NCBI GenBank assembly: GCA_029821875.1
Contig: JALGXW010000029.1
Location: 1 to 61,959 of the forward strand
Source of the DNA: Candidatus Hebobacterum abditum
Lineage (GTDB): Bacteria > Armatimonadota > Hebobacteria > Hebobacterales > Hebobacteraceae
Length of the DNA: 61,959 nt
Direction of reading: 5' to 3'
A program made the translations under genes and the position numbers. Positions 33,501-42,055 of this stretch are shown here, piece after piece. The notes below the pieces were generated by a model. That model searched no databases. It saw only the letters and a list, made by a program, of their open reading frames with translations, and was not told where the DNA came from. Position 1 is the first letter of the stretch. The number at the start of each line of letters is the position of its first letter.

Positions 33501-34274
33501 GTCCGACTGGTTGAGAATGCACCAATGAATCGCCAAGATGATGTCGGACGCGTACCCGATACCGTCGGCGTCCAGCGCCTTCAGTGCGAGCAGGTGCGCG
33601 CCCGGCGCGATTCCCCGGTAGGTGCCCCCCGTGCCTGCCGCGATCCCGGCGACATAGGTGCCGTGGCCGTTGTCGTCATCGTAGTCGTTCGGGTCCGCAC
33701 CAAGGATGAAGTTCTCCCCGGCGACCACCTTGCCCTCATCCAGGTCGGGATGGGTCGCATCGATCCCGCTGTCGATGATGGCGATGCCGACGCCGCTGCC
33801 ATCGTACCCCTTGGTAGTCTCGGCGTACGGCTGTCCGATGAGCGGGCCGCTCTCGCTGAGGGAGGCAACCAGGCGCCGGTCGGGGACCACAGCCTCAACG
33901 AGAGGCGAAGCGGCAAGCTCCCGCAGCGCTTGGTTGTCGGCGGTGCCGGCGAGGAACGGGAAGATCTGGTATTGCCGATGCACCTGGAAGCGAGGAGCGT
34001 CTCGCCGCACGCGCGCCCCCAACTCGCGTATCGCAGGCTCGCGCTCCCGCCAGTCCCGCGCCCAGGCCCGGGGCAAGCCGGGATCGCCCATGATGACTAT
34101 GACACGCGCTTGACCCTCGGTCCGTGCCCTGTCGCGCACCCGCTCGTGAACGTAAGCTGGCATGGGCCGTGCAGGACTGCGGGCCGGCAGCGGCTCGGCC
34201 AGGGCCGTAGCTCCGAGAAGGAACGTGGCCAGCAGCCCGGCCGTGGAGCACGTCAGAACATGTTTGCGGCTCAT
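30528..34274 (-). CDS. S-layer-anchored subtilisin-like serine protease
   Basis: 1248 residues. A signal peptide (1-26) and an I9-type propeptide region (about 45-135) precede a subtilase S8 domain (about 150-415) with the catalytic triad Asp168 (IAIIDSGID), His204 (DNGHGTYVAG) and Ser372 (GAGTSAATPHVAG), and oxyanion Asn305. A CARDB domain (about 430-540), an Ig-like next-to-BRCA1-type domain (about 548-650), TolB-like propeller repeats (about 655-1065; VVWEDWRD, VAWMTDD), and three SLH repeats (about 1065-1248) with VTRDQMAVYISRAL-type cores follow. SLH repeats bind secondary wall polymer or outer-membrane-linked peptidoglycan. ATG at 34274. Confidence 0.93.
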   Translation of the reverse strand: MSRKHVLTCSTAGLLATFLLGATALAEPLPARSPARPMPAYVHERVRDRARTEGQARVIVIMGDPGLPRAWARDWREREPAIRELGARVRRDAPRFQVHRQYQIFPFLAGTADNQALRELAASPLVEAVVPDRRLVASLSESGPLIGQPYAETTKGYDGSGVGIAIIDSGIDATHPDLDEGKVVAGENFILGADPNDYDDDNGHGTYVAGIAAGTGGTYRGIAPGAHLLALKALDADGIGYASDIILAIHWCILNQSDYNIKVINLSLGDGAEWRDPAECDTDVEGIAISDAVDAGIVVVAAAGNEEYTQGVSIPACASDAIAVGASWDSGPSVDTPAYFSNRGELLDVFAPGIWIWSTRVGGSYEEGAGTSAATPHVAGAAAVLAQAGITDPDAIRYQLRRTGVQILDPASAVAAPRIDLERALDDEPTSGPDLVVTAVGADLSEALVGAALDLSITVENQGTSGSSACKALIGMSLNAVPSPQDLLVTTVDVPALVAGETWSDSSVAGSVPGGQPGDYWLTAFADSDYSVSEKDEVNNGLKASLFTMQALSSFVQSNDIPASMLKGQTYRISVEMWNDGSAPWASGEGYALAATSPEGTSRWGVTSVPLPAGTVAAGANVTFSFDVTAPAELGLYPCHWQMARGGQYFGEIATGATKVRLLDDPEWGQYVPSVDGEWVAFEDYSVVPGYAAAVRAQNVGSPWPITLPDDVLFELTYDPVWGDMPQPPHEYVFVSLHWFPDVSYPWVAWMTDDFPDGDPVSPATFWYFQVVAQNVANLSTLPLRLTYQDKDTLFPAIDGNLVVWEDYRNDPDGTWGFNFLDDNPDIYICDISDVSGPDDYFPPVYPLCTAPGPQFAPRISYPYVVWEDWRDLGGMQSDLYVYDLSVDSDGDGTPNWKEALKPSPDPAEIQLTDTYWPEEFPDVDGTSVVYMDLGRDTGSGWMIDIYLTDIESPTAVAVATEPPTFRWHPRVSGTKVTWEDWGQGQPDIHWVDLETGAGGPIAASGAREEWPAVSGDRAVYQKHRDTIMLNVEGELVAWQVYNIWVQEMLQDGSVGVHTFIDVTPSFWAWRHIEATVAAGVVQGYADGTYQPSWPVTRDQMAVYISRALAGGDEYVPEFTATPTFPDVPEGFWALDYVEYAVAQNVVTGYGDGTYHPEYEVTRDQMAVYVARAMVAPTGEAALADYVPADPRNFPDVPGTFWAYKHIEYCVENGVVQGYLDGNYYPATVVTRDQMAVYVSRAFGYVGD

Positions 34275-34488
34275 TGCACCCACCTGGCGTAGTCTGTCGA
34301 GAGGCGCAGACGGCAGAGGTGCCGTGGCGACTCCTCGCGGCGCCTCCCATGTTGGCTGTTGGGAATATACCCGATGTAGGATAGCATATCCCCTCCGAGC
34401 ACGCCATGTGTCGTGCAGGTTTGGCCAGCGTCGTACAGAACCCTCTGCTGCGCGTGGGCCCGTACGGGATAGGGCGGAGGCCAGCGGG

Positions 34489-35580
34489 ATGCTGCTTTCC
34501 GATGTGGAGACACCGGCGCTCATCTGTGATCTCGATCGCCTGACGGCGAACCTCGGCCGCGTTGCTGGCTTCGCCCGCAATGCCGACCTCGAACTGCGAC
34601 CCCACACGAAGACCCACAAGACCCCGGAAATCGCCAAGCTCCAGCTCGAGCACGGGGCGTCGGGCATCACGGTCGCGAAGATCGGCGAGGCCGAGGTGAT
34701 GGCGGACGCGGGGATAGACGACATCTTCATCGCGCATCACATCGTAGGCGCGGACAAGGTCGAGCGGTTGGCGAAGCTCGCCGAGCGCGCCAAGGTGGCC
34801 GTGGGAGTCGACAGCAGCGAAGCTGCAGCGGCACTCTCTATGGGGTCGGCCCAGCACGGCCTGCGCCTGCGCGTCCTGATCGAGGTCGACACCGGCCTGC
34901 GCCGCTGCGGCGTGCGCCCGGAGGATGCTCCTGACCTGGCGCGAGCCGTGAGCTCGCTGCCGGGCCTCGCTCTCGGGGGCGTGTTCACCTACCCCGGCCA
35001 CGTGTACGATGCGCGCAACGAGAACGAGGTGGCCGGGATCGCAGCCTACGAATGCCGGATCATGGGCGAACTGGGAGGGAAGATCGCCCCCCTGGTGGAG
35101 GGACCGCTGCGCGTGAGTGGCGGCTCGACGCCCACGGCGCCCAGCTACCACCCGGAGTGCGGCCTTACAGAGATACGCCCAGGCACGTACGTCTTCAACG
35201 ACCGGACCCAGATCGACATGTGGGCCGCCCGGCCCGCGGAGTGTGCGCTCACGGTGCTCTCCACTGTTGTGAGCGCACCCGAGAGCGGCCGAGTCATACT
35301 CGACGCCGGGGGCAAATCCCTCGCCGCGGACGTGGCCCGGCGCTCATCCGGCCACGGGATGCTGAAGGAAGACGGCGCGGCCGTCATCGTGAAGCTGAAC
35401 GAAGAGCACGGCTTCCTCGACCTGTCACAGTCGGAGCTGAGGCTCCGCCTGGCCGACAAGGTGGAGGTCATTCCCAACCACGCCTGCGCGGTGGCCAACC
35501 TGTTCGATGAGATGACGGTGGTCAAGGACGGCGAGGTGGTCGACACGTGGCAGATCGCGGCGCGAGGCAAAGTGCAGTAG
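34489..35580 (+). CDS. PLP-dependent D-threonine aldolase/D-serine dehydratase-like (alanine racemase fold)
   Basis: 363 residues. The N-terminal TIM barrel has the PLP-lysine motif LELRPHTKTHKTPEIAKLQL, with SGITVAKIGEAEVMADAG and the C-terminal metal-binding HACAVANLFDE. Fold-type III enzymes of this group (DhaA, DTA, DSD) cleave D-threonine or deaminate D-serine, usually with a divalent metal bound by His and Cys, as in IPNHACAV. The ATG at 34489 follows GGAGG by eight bases. A RidA-family gene follows 34 bp later, which fits removal of a reactive enamine/imine product. Confidence 0.88.
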   Translation: MLLSDVETPALICDLDRLTANLGRVAGFARNADLELRPHTKTHKTPEIAKLQLEHGASGITVAKIGEAEVMADAGIDDIFIAHHIVGADKVERLAKLAERAKVAVGVDSSEAAAALSMGSAQHGLRLRVLIEVDTGLRRCGVRPEDAPDLARAVSSLPGLALGGVFTYPGHVYDARNENEVAGIAAYECRIMGELGGKIAPLVEGPLRVSGGSTPTAPSYHPECGLTEIRPGTYVFNDRTQIDMWAARPAECALTVLSTVVSAPESGRVILDAGGKSLAADVARRSSGHGMLKEDGAAVIVKLNEEHGFLDLSQSELRLRLADKVEVIPNHACAVANLFDEMTVVKDGEVVDTWQIAARGKVQ

Positions 35581-35614
35581 TCTCGCGTGCTTACCTGACT
35601 CCAGAGGAGAGGTC

Positions 35615-36001
35615 ATGGGCGAGAAAGAGGTCGTGACATCGAGCGAACTTCCTCCGGCGAAGGGACCTTACTCGGCGGCCATCCGGGCCAATGGGTTTGT
35701 CTTCGTCTCGGGCCAGGGCCCGATCGATGCGAGCAGCGGCGAGGTGGTCCGCGGCGACATCCGGGCGCAGACTCGCCTCGTCCTCGAGAATATCCGCACG
35801 ATTCTCGGGGCCGCCGACACTTCTCTGGCCAAGGTCGTGAAGACCACTGTGTACCTCAGCAACATCGAGAACTTCGCCGCCATGAACGAGGTGTATGCGG
35901 GGTTCTTCGGGTCCGAGCCCCCGGCCCGGACCACGATCCAGGCAGCTAACCTCCCTCTGGGCATCGACGTGGAGATAGACGTCATTGCGCTAGCCGATTG
36001 A
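35615..36001 (+). CDS. ridA: RidA family enamine/imine deaminase
   Basis: 128 residues. RidA/YjgF/UK114 landmarks: KGPYSAAIRANGFVFVSGQG, the middle LENIRTILGAADTSLAKVVK, TTVYLSNIENFAAMNEVY, and the active-site Arg in PPARTTIQAANLPLGIDVEI. RidA hydrolyses 2-aminoacrylate and related imines made by PLP enzymes. GGAGAGG precedes the ATG. Its place after a D-amino-acid PLP enzyme supports a joint role in D-serine or D-threonine breakdown. Confidence 0.93.
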   Translation: MGEKEVVTSSELPPAKGPYSAAIRANGFVFVSGQGPIDASSGEVVRGDIRAQTRLVLENIRTILGAADTSLAKVVKTTVYLSNIENFAAMNEVYAGFFGSEPPARTTIQAANLPLGIDVEIDVIALAD

Positions 36002-36229
36002 GCAACCGCAGGGCGGCTAGCACGCTCGCCCGCGCCATGGGCCGAACGGCACTCCCAAGCTTGCTTGCTCTGGACAGGGCAGTGCACCTCCAGTCGCACC
36101 CCTGATTGTGGAATAAGCGGGGTAGTGCGCAGGAGGCGGCGCGTCTGGTCGTGCCCGCGCGCGGCCATGCCAGAGGCCGTTTACCTGCGCTGCATCTCTG
36201 AGTACTAAGACAACGAGACGAGTGCCGAG

Positions 36230-37975
36230 ATGAGCAGAGCGGGACAATTGCTAGCCAGCCTTCCCATAGTCGGGGCTCCCCTACGGCGTTTCCATGCCAG
36301 GCGCGCCGAATGGGCTCAGGATCCGTTCAGAGAAGCTCAGGTCAGAGAGGAGCGCCTGTGGCTTCTCGCCCTCCTGATCATATTCCTGTTGGCCGTCAGC
36401 CTCTTCCTCCTCACGGCCACGGGCGATACGATCGGCCACGTGCCCGAGATCGCGGCCCCGCTGATGTTGGTGTTGGGCAGCGACATCACGACGTGTTTCC
36501 TCCTCGTCATGGTGCTGCTGATAACGGCCTACATCCGCGAGCGGCTGCACTCCCACTGGGTGGAGAACCGCCGCCTCATAGAGGAACTCACCCAGAAGGA
36601 GATGAGCCTCAAGAAGAAGGACACGCAGCTCACCACATGGGCCGAGCTGAGCCACGCTCTCATCGCCAACTTCGATCTTCCGCGACTGCTCGACCTGATA
36701 GTCACCACTGCCATGGAGGTAACCGACGCTGAGCGCGGCTCCGTCATGCTTCTCGATCCGGAGGACAACACGCTCACGATCAAGGCCGCAAAGGGCATCG
36801 ACGAGGATATCGTCGGGAAGACGCGTCTCAAGCTGGGAGAGGGGATCGCCGGCCGCGTCGCCTTCACCGGCAAGCCACTGCTGCTGAGCCGGACCGAAGA
36901 GGAGAAGAAGCTCGAGTCGCTTCGTCACAGAGACGAGGAGATCAACTCTGCCATTTCGGTCCCGCTGCGAATCGAGGAGCGCATCGTAGGAACACTGAAC
37001 GTGAGCGAGTCGGCTCGACCCAACCAGTTCCGGGACGAGGACCTTCGGGCCCTCACCCTCTTCGCCGACCAGGCCGCGCTGGCACTGGAGAAGGCCCAGT
37101 TGTACCGCGACTCGCAGCGCCAACTAGAGAAGCTGCTCTCCGTCCTCGATGAGCTCGGCCGCACGCAGGCGCAGCTCGTCCACTCCGAGAAGCTCGCCTC
37201 CCTGGGGGTCCTGGCCGGGGGCGTCGCCCACGAGATCAACAACCCCTTGATGGTGATACTCGGCCGGACCGAGCTGATGATGATGGAGCCTGGTGCGGGC
37301 GACGAGATGAAGAGGAACCTGGAGACGATCCGCCACGAGACCGAGCGCATCGCGCGCATCGTGCAGAACCTCCTGACGTTCTCTCGAAAGAGCCGCCAGG
37401 AGAAGATCGAATCCGTCGACATGAACGAGGTGCTCGAGCGAACGCTGATGCTCAGCGAGCATCAGCTTACCGTGGGCAACGTCAAGGTCGTGAAGGAAAT
37501 CGAGGCGAACATGGCCACGATCGACGCGAATGCTGGTCAGCTCCAGCAGGTCTTCATGAACCTTATCATCAACGCACACCACGCGATGCCGGACGGCGGA
37601 GAGCTGACGGTCAAGACCGGGACGATCCAGGAGGGCCGCGTGTTCGTCGAGATCTCCGACACGGGCTGCGGCATCTCCCCCGAGGACGTCAACCGCATCT
37701 TCGACCCCTTCTTTACCACCAAGGACGAGGGCCAGGGAACCGGGCTCGGCCTCGCTGTCAGCCGGAACATCATCGAGAACCACGGCGGAGAGATCGGCGT
37801 CCACAGTTCCCTGGGCGCGGGAACGACGTTCCGCGTCGTGCTCCCTCAGGTCGCGCCGTCCGAGCAGACGGGCGAGTCCCCCTTCCACCTTGCGGCGATG
37901 GGCACCCAGTCCGCCTCCGCCGAGCAGCTCCTGTCGACCTTTGCCTCTCCGGCCGACGACAGCACATCGAGCTGA
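36230..37975 (+). CDS. membrane sensor histidine kinase with GAF domain
   Basis: 581 residues: two transmembrane helices (about 43-62 and 76-101) with a short external loop, a coiled coil, a GAF domain (about 145-288; ERGSVMLLDPEDNTLTIKAA, ISVPLRIEERIVGTLNV), a HisKA dimerisation helix with phospho-acceptor His334 in GVAHEINNPLMVIL, and an HATPase_c domain (NLIINAHHAMPDG, DTGCGISPEDVNRIF, GTGLGLAVSRNI). The family transfers phosphate to a response regulator, but no regulator gene is adjacent, so it is an orphan. The 228-bp spacer upstream shows no clear promoter. Confidence 0.93.
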   Translation: MSRAGQLLASLPIVGAPLRRFHARRAEWAQDPFREAQVREERLWLLALLIIFLLAVSLFLLTATGDTIGHVPEIAAPLMLVLGSDITTCFLLVMVLLITAYIRERLHSHWVENRRLIEELTQKEMSLKKKDTQLTTWAELSHALIANFDLPRLLDLIVTTAMEVTDAERGSVMLLDPEDNTLTIKAAKGIDEDIVGKTRLKLGEGIAGRVAFTGKPLLLSRTEEEKKLESLRHRDEEINSAISVPLRIEERIVGTLNVSESARPNQFRDEDLRALTLFADQAALALEKAQLYRDSQRQLEKLLSVLDELGRTQAQLVHSEKLASLGVLAGGVAHEINNPLMVILGRTELMMMEPGAGDEMKRNLETIRHETERIARIVQNLLTFSRKSRQEKIESVDMNEVLERTLMLSEHQLTVGNVKVVKEIEANMATIDANAGQLQQVFMNLIINAHHAMPDGGELTVKTGTIQEGRVFVEISDTGCGISPEDVNRIFDPFFTTKDEGQGTGLGLAVSRNIIENHGGEIGVHSSLGAGTTFRVVLPQVAPSEQTGESPFHLAAMGTQSASAEQLLSTFASPADDSTSS

Positions 37976-38264
37976 GCACCGACCCACACTGCCGCGCGGA
38001 GCATCCCGGCCGGGCCGCCACCTCGGCGCCACATCGCCGTAGATGTCCCACAGTCGCAGCAAGACCGCGCCGCCGAGGGAGAGTGCGCCCTCCAGCCATC
38101 CGCCAGCGGCGTCGTCTACTCCGCCAATCCGACGTCCTCCGCGCTCATCACTGAGAGGCGAAAGGAGCTTCCCTCCCGACCGTCAAAAGGGCTCTACGAG
38201 ATGTTCGGCCGTCCTCCCGCCGACTTCCCATCTACAGATCACTTCGGCTTCTGCGGAGAGCAAC

Positions 38265-39299
38265 ATGGGCGCTGACAGACCCCTCGGCGTCGGCCTCGTC
38301 GGGACCGGCGGATGGGCGAGAGGCTTCTGGGCGGAGGCACAGACGTGCCCTGACGTCGAACTAGTCGCCTGCTGGAACCGCACGGCCGAGCGGGCGGAGA
38401 GGTTCGCCGAGCAGTTCTGCTGCGAGGTATCTCCCACTCTCGAAGCACTTGTCGACCATCCCCGCGTCGAAGCCATCGCCAACTTCGCCGCCAACAACTT
38501 CCATCGTTTGCCAACCGAAATCGCGGCCGCGGCCAAGAAGCACGTCTTCACGGATAAGCCCATCGCCAACACGATCGAGGATGCAGCGGCGATGATCCGC
38601 TGCTGCGAGCAGGCCGGCGTGACGCTCATGGTGGGACACAGCAGTCGCTACGCTGGCACAGCTCGCACGCTGAAGTCCCTCCTCGACTCGGGCCGCTTCG
38701 GGCAGCTTGCGATGGCGGAGGCCAACCTGTCTCACTCGGGCGGCACTCGGCTGACGGCCGAGCGGTGGCGCTGGCACAAGGAGGAGGCCCCGGGCGGGCC
38801 GCTCATGCAGTTGTCGATCCACATGTTCGACACGATGCACTACCTGTTCGGTCCCACACGTCGCGTGACGGCCCTGTCGAGTTCCTCGCTCCTTCTCTCG
38901 GAGATAGAGGACGTCTTCCTCACGCTCCTGGAGTTCGAGTCCGGCCTGGTGGCCTATGTCGGAACGAACTACCTGTCGGCCAGCGTCAGCTTCATCCGCA
39001 TCTACGGCCGAGACGCCAGCGCCTACTCTGAGGAGGGCAGTGTTGTCCTGGCGGCCGCCAGGAAGGACGAGCCTTGGATCACGGACAGAGAAGAAGTGCC
39101 GATTCAGGACATCAACGCCCCCGCTGCTGAGATGGCCGAGTTCGCCCGCGCGGTGCGGACAGGAACAGCACCGGAGACAGGGGGAACGGAAGGCCTGCTC
39201 GCCCTGGGCGTCGTCTGGGCCTGCCTTATATCGGCAGAGCAAGGGCGTCCAGTCGAGGTCCGTGAAGCCCTGGGAGAGGACGCTTCGTTACTGCCCTGA
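38265..39299 (+). CDS. Gfo/Idh/MocA family oxidoreductase
   Basis: 344 residues. N-terminal Rossmann motif GVGLVGTGGWARGFWAEA, then the KHVFTDKPIANTIEDAAAMI segment containing the EKP-like Lys-Pro, and a C-terminal substrate domain with LMQLSIHMFDTMHYLFGP in place of the usual DxGxHxxD. Members use NAD(P)H to oxidise or reduce sugars, inositol or their derivatives. The ATG at 38265 follows GGAGAG. The 289-bp spacer after the histidine kinase contains no recognisable feature. Confidence 0.9.
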   Translation: MGADRPLGVGLVGTGGWARGFWAEAQTCPDVELVACWNRTAERAERFAEQFCCEVSPTLEALVDHPRVEAIANFAANNFHRLPTEIAAAAKKHVFTDKPIANTIEDAAAMIRCCEQAGVTLMVGHSSRYAGTARTLKSLLDSGRFGQLAMAEANLSHSGGTRLTAERWRWHKEEAPGGPLMQLSIHMFDTMHYLFGPTRRVTALSSSSLLLSEIEDVFLTLLEFESGLVAYVGTNYLSASVSFIRIYGRDASAYSEEGSVVLAAARKDEPWITDREEVPIQDINAPAAEMAEFARAVRTGTAPETGGTEGLLALGVVWACLISAEQGRPVEVREALGEDASLLP

Positions 39300-40472
39300 G
39301 GCTGCGCTCTTGGGAGTCTCTGGCTCCCTCACCAGCAGCACTGCCGCCACCAGCGCGATGGCCGCAACGCCCGCGAACAGACGAAACATCGCCAGCAGGC
39401 CGACGGCCCCAGCCGCGATGCCCGCGAGCTTCGCGCCCGCCGCCGCCCCGAGCCCGCCCGTCAGAGCCATCCAGAGAGTCTGCCCGCTTGCGCGAAGTTC
39501 GGGTGGGGTGAGACGGCTCACTAAGGTTATCGTCGCGACGGTGAAGGTGGTGAATGTGAGAGCGTGCAGAAGCTGCACCGCCGCGATCTCGAGGGCTCCC
39601 AGAGGGAAAGAGAAGACAAACAGCCTCAGACTGCAGCCGAAGATGCTGAGCACCAGCGTCCACTTCAGGCCGATGCGCTGGATGAACCGACCGACCACGA
39701 GCATCATCGCCGTCTCCGATGCTACCGCGATCGCCCAGAAGTAGCCCTTGAGATTGTCCGCAATGCCCACCTCATCGAGGTAGATGGTGAAGTACAGGTA
39801 GTAGGCCGACATGGCCCCCATCGCCAGCACCGAGCACAGTGCCAGCACCACGAACGGCCATTGCGTGAATGCCTTGACGGCGCGCACATCGAAGAACCCC
39901 CGCCTCGCACCACGGGAGGCGGGCAGCATCCTGACCCAGGCGACCGATATCAGGCGGAATACGGCGTAGCTCCAGAAGATGGGGTACAGACTTGCGGCCG
40001 ATCCGGCGGTGTCCTTCCGCAGTATGAGGCCGAAGGCGAGCAGCGGCACTGCAAACCCGAGTGACCCCCAGAGCCTCAGTCTGCCATAGTCGCCGCCCTT
40101 CTGCTCGACACTCTCCAATGCGATAGCGTCCGAGATTGCGGCGGGTGAGAAGGCAAAGGCCGAGAAGGCGACCATCAGCGCGAGAGTCGCGGCGTAGCTG
40201 TCCGCATACACCAGCCACGGAAACACCAGAGCCGCCCCCAGGAGCAGAGCCACCAGCATGCTGCGCCGGTCGCGCAGCATGTCCGCAAGTGCCCCCCACA
40301 GGGGCGGGACGAAGGCATTGAGCAGAGGTGTCACGGCGGCCAGGGTCCCGAGCTGCGAATCGGTGAAGCCCTGCCTCTTGAAGAACAAGAACAGGTATGG
40401 GGCATGTATGCCGATGGGCAGGAAGAGCAGGAAGTAGAAGCTTCCGAATCGTCGAGCGAGCCCTCTATCCAT
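39288..40472 (-). CDS. MFS transporter (MFS_1-like, LacY/NupG-type)
   Basis: 394 residues with twelve predicted membrane helices. N-terminal FYFLLFLPIGIHAPYLFLFF and LRDRRSMLVALLLGAALVFP, with a DxxDR-like loop, match the MFS_1-like group that holds sugar and nucleoside symporters. Substrate unknown. The ATG at 40472 starts immediately before the first helix; further upstream frame is Arg/Pro-rich and unlikely to be translated. Its last codons overlap the end of the oxidoreductase gene on the other strand by 12 bp. Confidence 0.85.
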   Translation of the reverse strand: MDRGLARRFGSFYFLLFLPIGIHAPYLFLFFKRQGFTDSQLGTLAAVTPLLNAFVPPLWGALADMLRDRRSMLVALLLGAALVFPWLVYADSYAATLALMVAFSAFAFSPAAISDAIALESVEQKGGDYGRLRLWGSLGFAVPLLAFGLILRKDTAGSAASLYPIFWSYAVFRLISVAWVRMLPASRGARRGFFDVRAVKAFTQWPFVVLALCSVLAMGAMSAYYLYFTIYLDEVGIADNLKGYFWAIAVASETAMMLVVGRFIQRIGLKWTLVLSIFGCSLRLFVFSFPLGALEIAAVQLLHALTFTTFTVATITLVSRLTPPELRASGQTLWMALTGGLGAAAGAKLAGIAAGAVGLLAMFRLFAGVAAIALVAAVLLVREPETPKSAASGQ

Positions 40473-40682
40473 TGGCCCAGGCCGAGGTCCCCGATGGCAT
40501 AACGACTCCACTTTCGTCGGCATACATGGCCAACCCCTTCTCCCTCCGTCTCGAGTTGCAGGCATGACGGGGAGACGCGGCACCCGTCAGACGGACGCCA
40601 GGGCCGCCTGCGCGAAGAGGCCGACAGGTATTCCCGGCTGACCACAGAACCCCACGCCTCAGCAACTTGTGGAGCGATCGGC

Positions 40683-41555
40683 ATGGCGGAACCACAGATG
40701 CTTCAGCCATCCACTCTAAGCGAAGCCGTGAAGGCGCTTGCCGGACGCGGAGCGGTGGCGATGGCGGGCGCCACCGACCTTATCCCCGCCATGCGCAAGG
40801 GCGAGATCAGGCCCCGCGTCCTCGTCAATCTCAAGGGCATCGCCGAGATGACGGGGGTCAGGCGGACGCGGCAGGGCACACGGATAGGCGCGCTGACGCG
40901 TGTTGCGGACCTGCTCGACGATCCTATCGTGGCGCAGGACCTCCCACTTCTGGCCGACGTGGCCGCTGGGTTCGCCTCCCCCCAGATAAGGAATCTCGCC
41001 ACCATCGGCGGCAACCTCTGCAATGCGGCGCCTTCCGCCGATCTGGCCCTTCCGCTGCTCGTCGTCGACGCGACGGCCGAGGTGCGCGGCAAGGGCGGCA
41101 GGCGCAAGATCGCAATGAGCGAGTTCTTCCGAGGAGTCAACAGAACGGCCCTGCGGCCAGGGGAGATTCTGACGGCCATCGTGGTTCCGAGGCCGCGGCG
41201 CCGGACGGGGATGGCACACGCCAAGTTGGGCGTACGCAAGGCGATGGACCTCGCCTTTGTTGGCGTAGCGGCCACCATCCAGATATCGCCCGACGGCAAG
41301 AAGTGCCGTCGGGCGCGAGTGGCGCTTGGCTCGGTGGCGCCGACCCCGAGGCGCGCTGCCAAGGCCGAGGCCATATTGGAGGGGCAGCTCGTGACGAGCC
41401 AGCTGATCGATGAGGCGGCCGAGGGGGCCGCTTCCGAGAGTAGGCCGGTGACGGATCTGCGCGCGTCCAGAGAATACCGTCGAGAGATGACGCGCGTGCT
41501 TACCCGCCGGGCGCTGCGCGAAGCCTTCCGTCGCGCCGGGAAGGAGCAGCCCTGA
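40683..41555 (+). CDS. molybdenum hydroxylase FAD-binding subunit (CoxM/XdhB-like)
   Basis: 290 residues. The FAD-binding signatures AMAGATDLIPAMRKGEIRP and QIRNLATIGGNLCNAAPSAD correspond to the AGGT and TIGG motifs of the family. The C-terminal CODH_FAD_C domain (AKLGVRKAMDLAFVGVAATI) follows. It passes electrons from the 2Fe-2S clusters to an acceptor, NAD+ or quinone. The stop overlaps the start of the 2Fe-2S subunit (TGATG). It is first of five plus-strand genes for a molybdopterin enzyme and its maturation. Confidence 0.92.
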   Translation: MAEPQMLQPSTLSEAVKALAGRGAVAMAGATDLIPAMRKGEIRPRVLVNLKGIAEMTGVRRTRQGTRIGALTRVADLLDDPIVAQDLPLLADVAAGFASPQIRNLATIGGNLCNAAPSADLALPLLVVDATAEVRGKGGRRKIAMSEFFRGVNRTALRPGEILTAIVVPRPRRRTGMAHAKLGVRKAMDLAFVGVAATIQISPDGKKCRRARVALGSVAPTPRRAAKAEAILEGQLVTSQLIDEAAEGAASESRPVTDLRASREYRREMTRVLTRRALREAFRRAGKEQP

Positions 41556-42055
41556 TGGCGGGCGAGACCGCGATGAGATTCCGAGTCAACGGTCGCGACT
41601 ATCAGGTGGCGGCCGGCCCGACCGAACGGCTTCTCGATGTCCTGCGAGCCAGGCTAGGGCTGACGGGGACAAAGGAAGGCTGCAGCACCGGGCAATGCGG
41701 GGCCTGCACGGTGCTGCTGGACGGGGAGCCGGGGGCATCTTGTATGGTGCTGGCCGCCGACGCCGTGGGGCGGGAGATCACGACGATCGAGGGCATCGCA
41801 CCGCCGGGTGAACTACACCCGCTCCAGCACGCTTTTCTCGAGCACGGCGCCGTTCAGTGCGGCTTCTGCACCCCCGGCATGATACTGTCAGCGAAGGCGC
41901 TATTGGACCGCAAGCCCAAGCCCAGCGACGAGGACATCAAGCGCGCGCTCGTCGGCAACCTCTGCCGATGCACGGGCTACCGGAAGATACTCGATGCCAT
42001 CAAGTCCTGCGCCGGGTCCACTCGGGGCCGCTCAAAGAGGGTGAAGAAGCGATGA
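41555..42055 (+). CDS. molybdenum hydroxylase 2Fe-2S subunit (CoxS/XdhC-type small subunit)
   Basis: 166 residues. The plant-type ferredoxin cluster uses Cys43, Cys48, Cys51 and Cys63 (EGCSTGQCGACTVLLDGE). The second cluster uses Cys102, Cys105 (CGFCTPGMI), Cys137 and Cys139 (NLCRCTGY). All eight ligands are present. The basic C terminus (RGRSKRVKKR) extends slightly past the domain. It overlaps the large subunit by 4 bp (ATGA). Confidence 0.95.
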   Translation: MAGETAMRFRVNGRDYQVAAGPTERLLDVLRARLGLTGTKEGCSTGQCGACTVLLDGEPGASCMVLAADAVGREITTIEGIAPPGELHPLQHAFLEHGAVQCGFCTPGMILSAKALLDRKPKPSDEDIKRALVGNLCRCTGYRKILDAIKSCAGSTRGRSKRVKKR

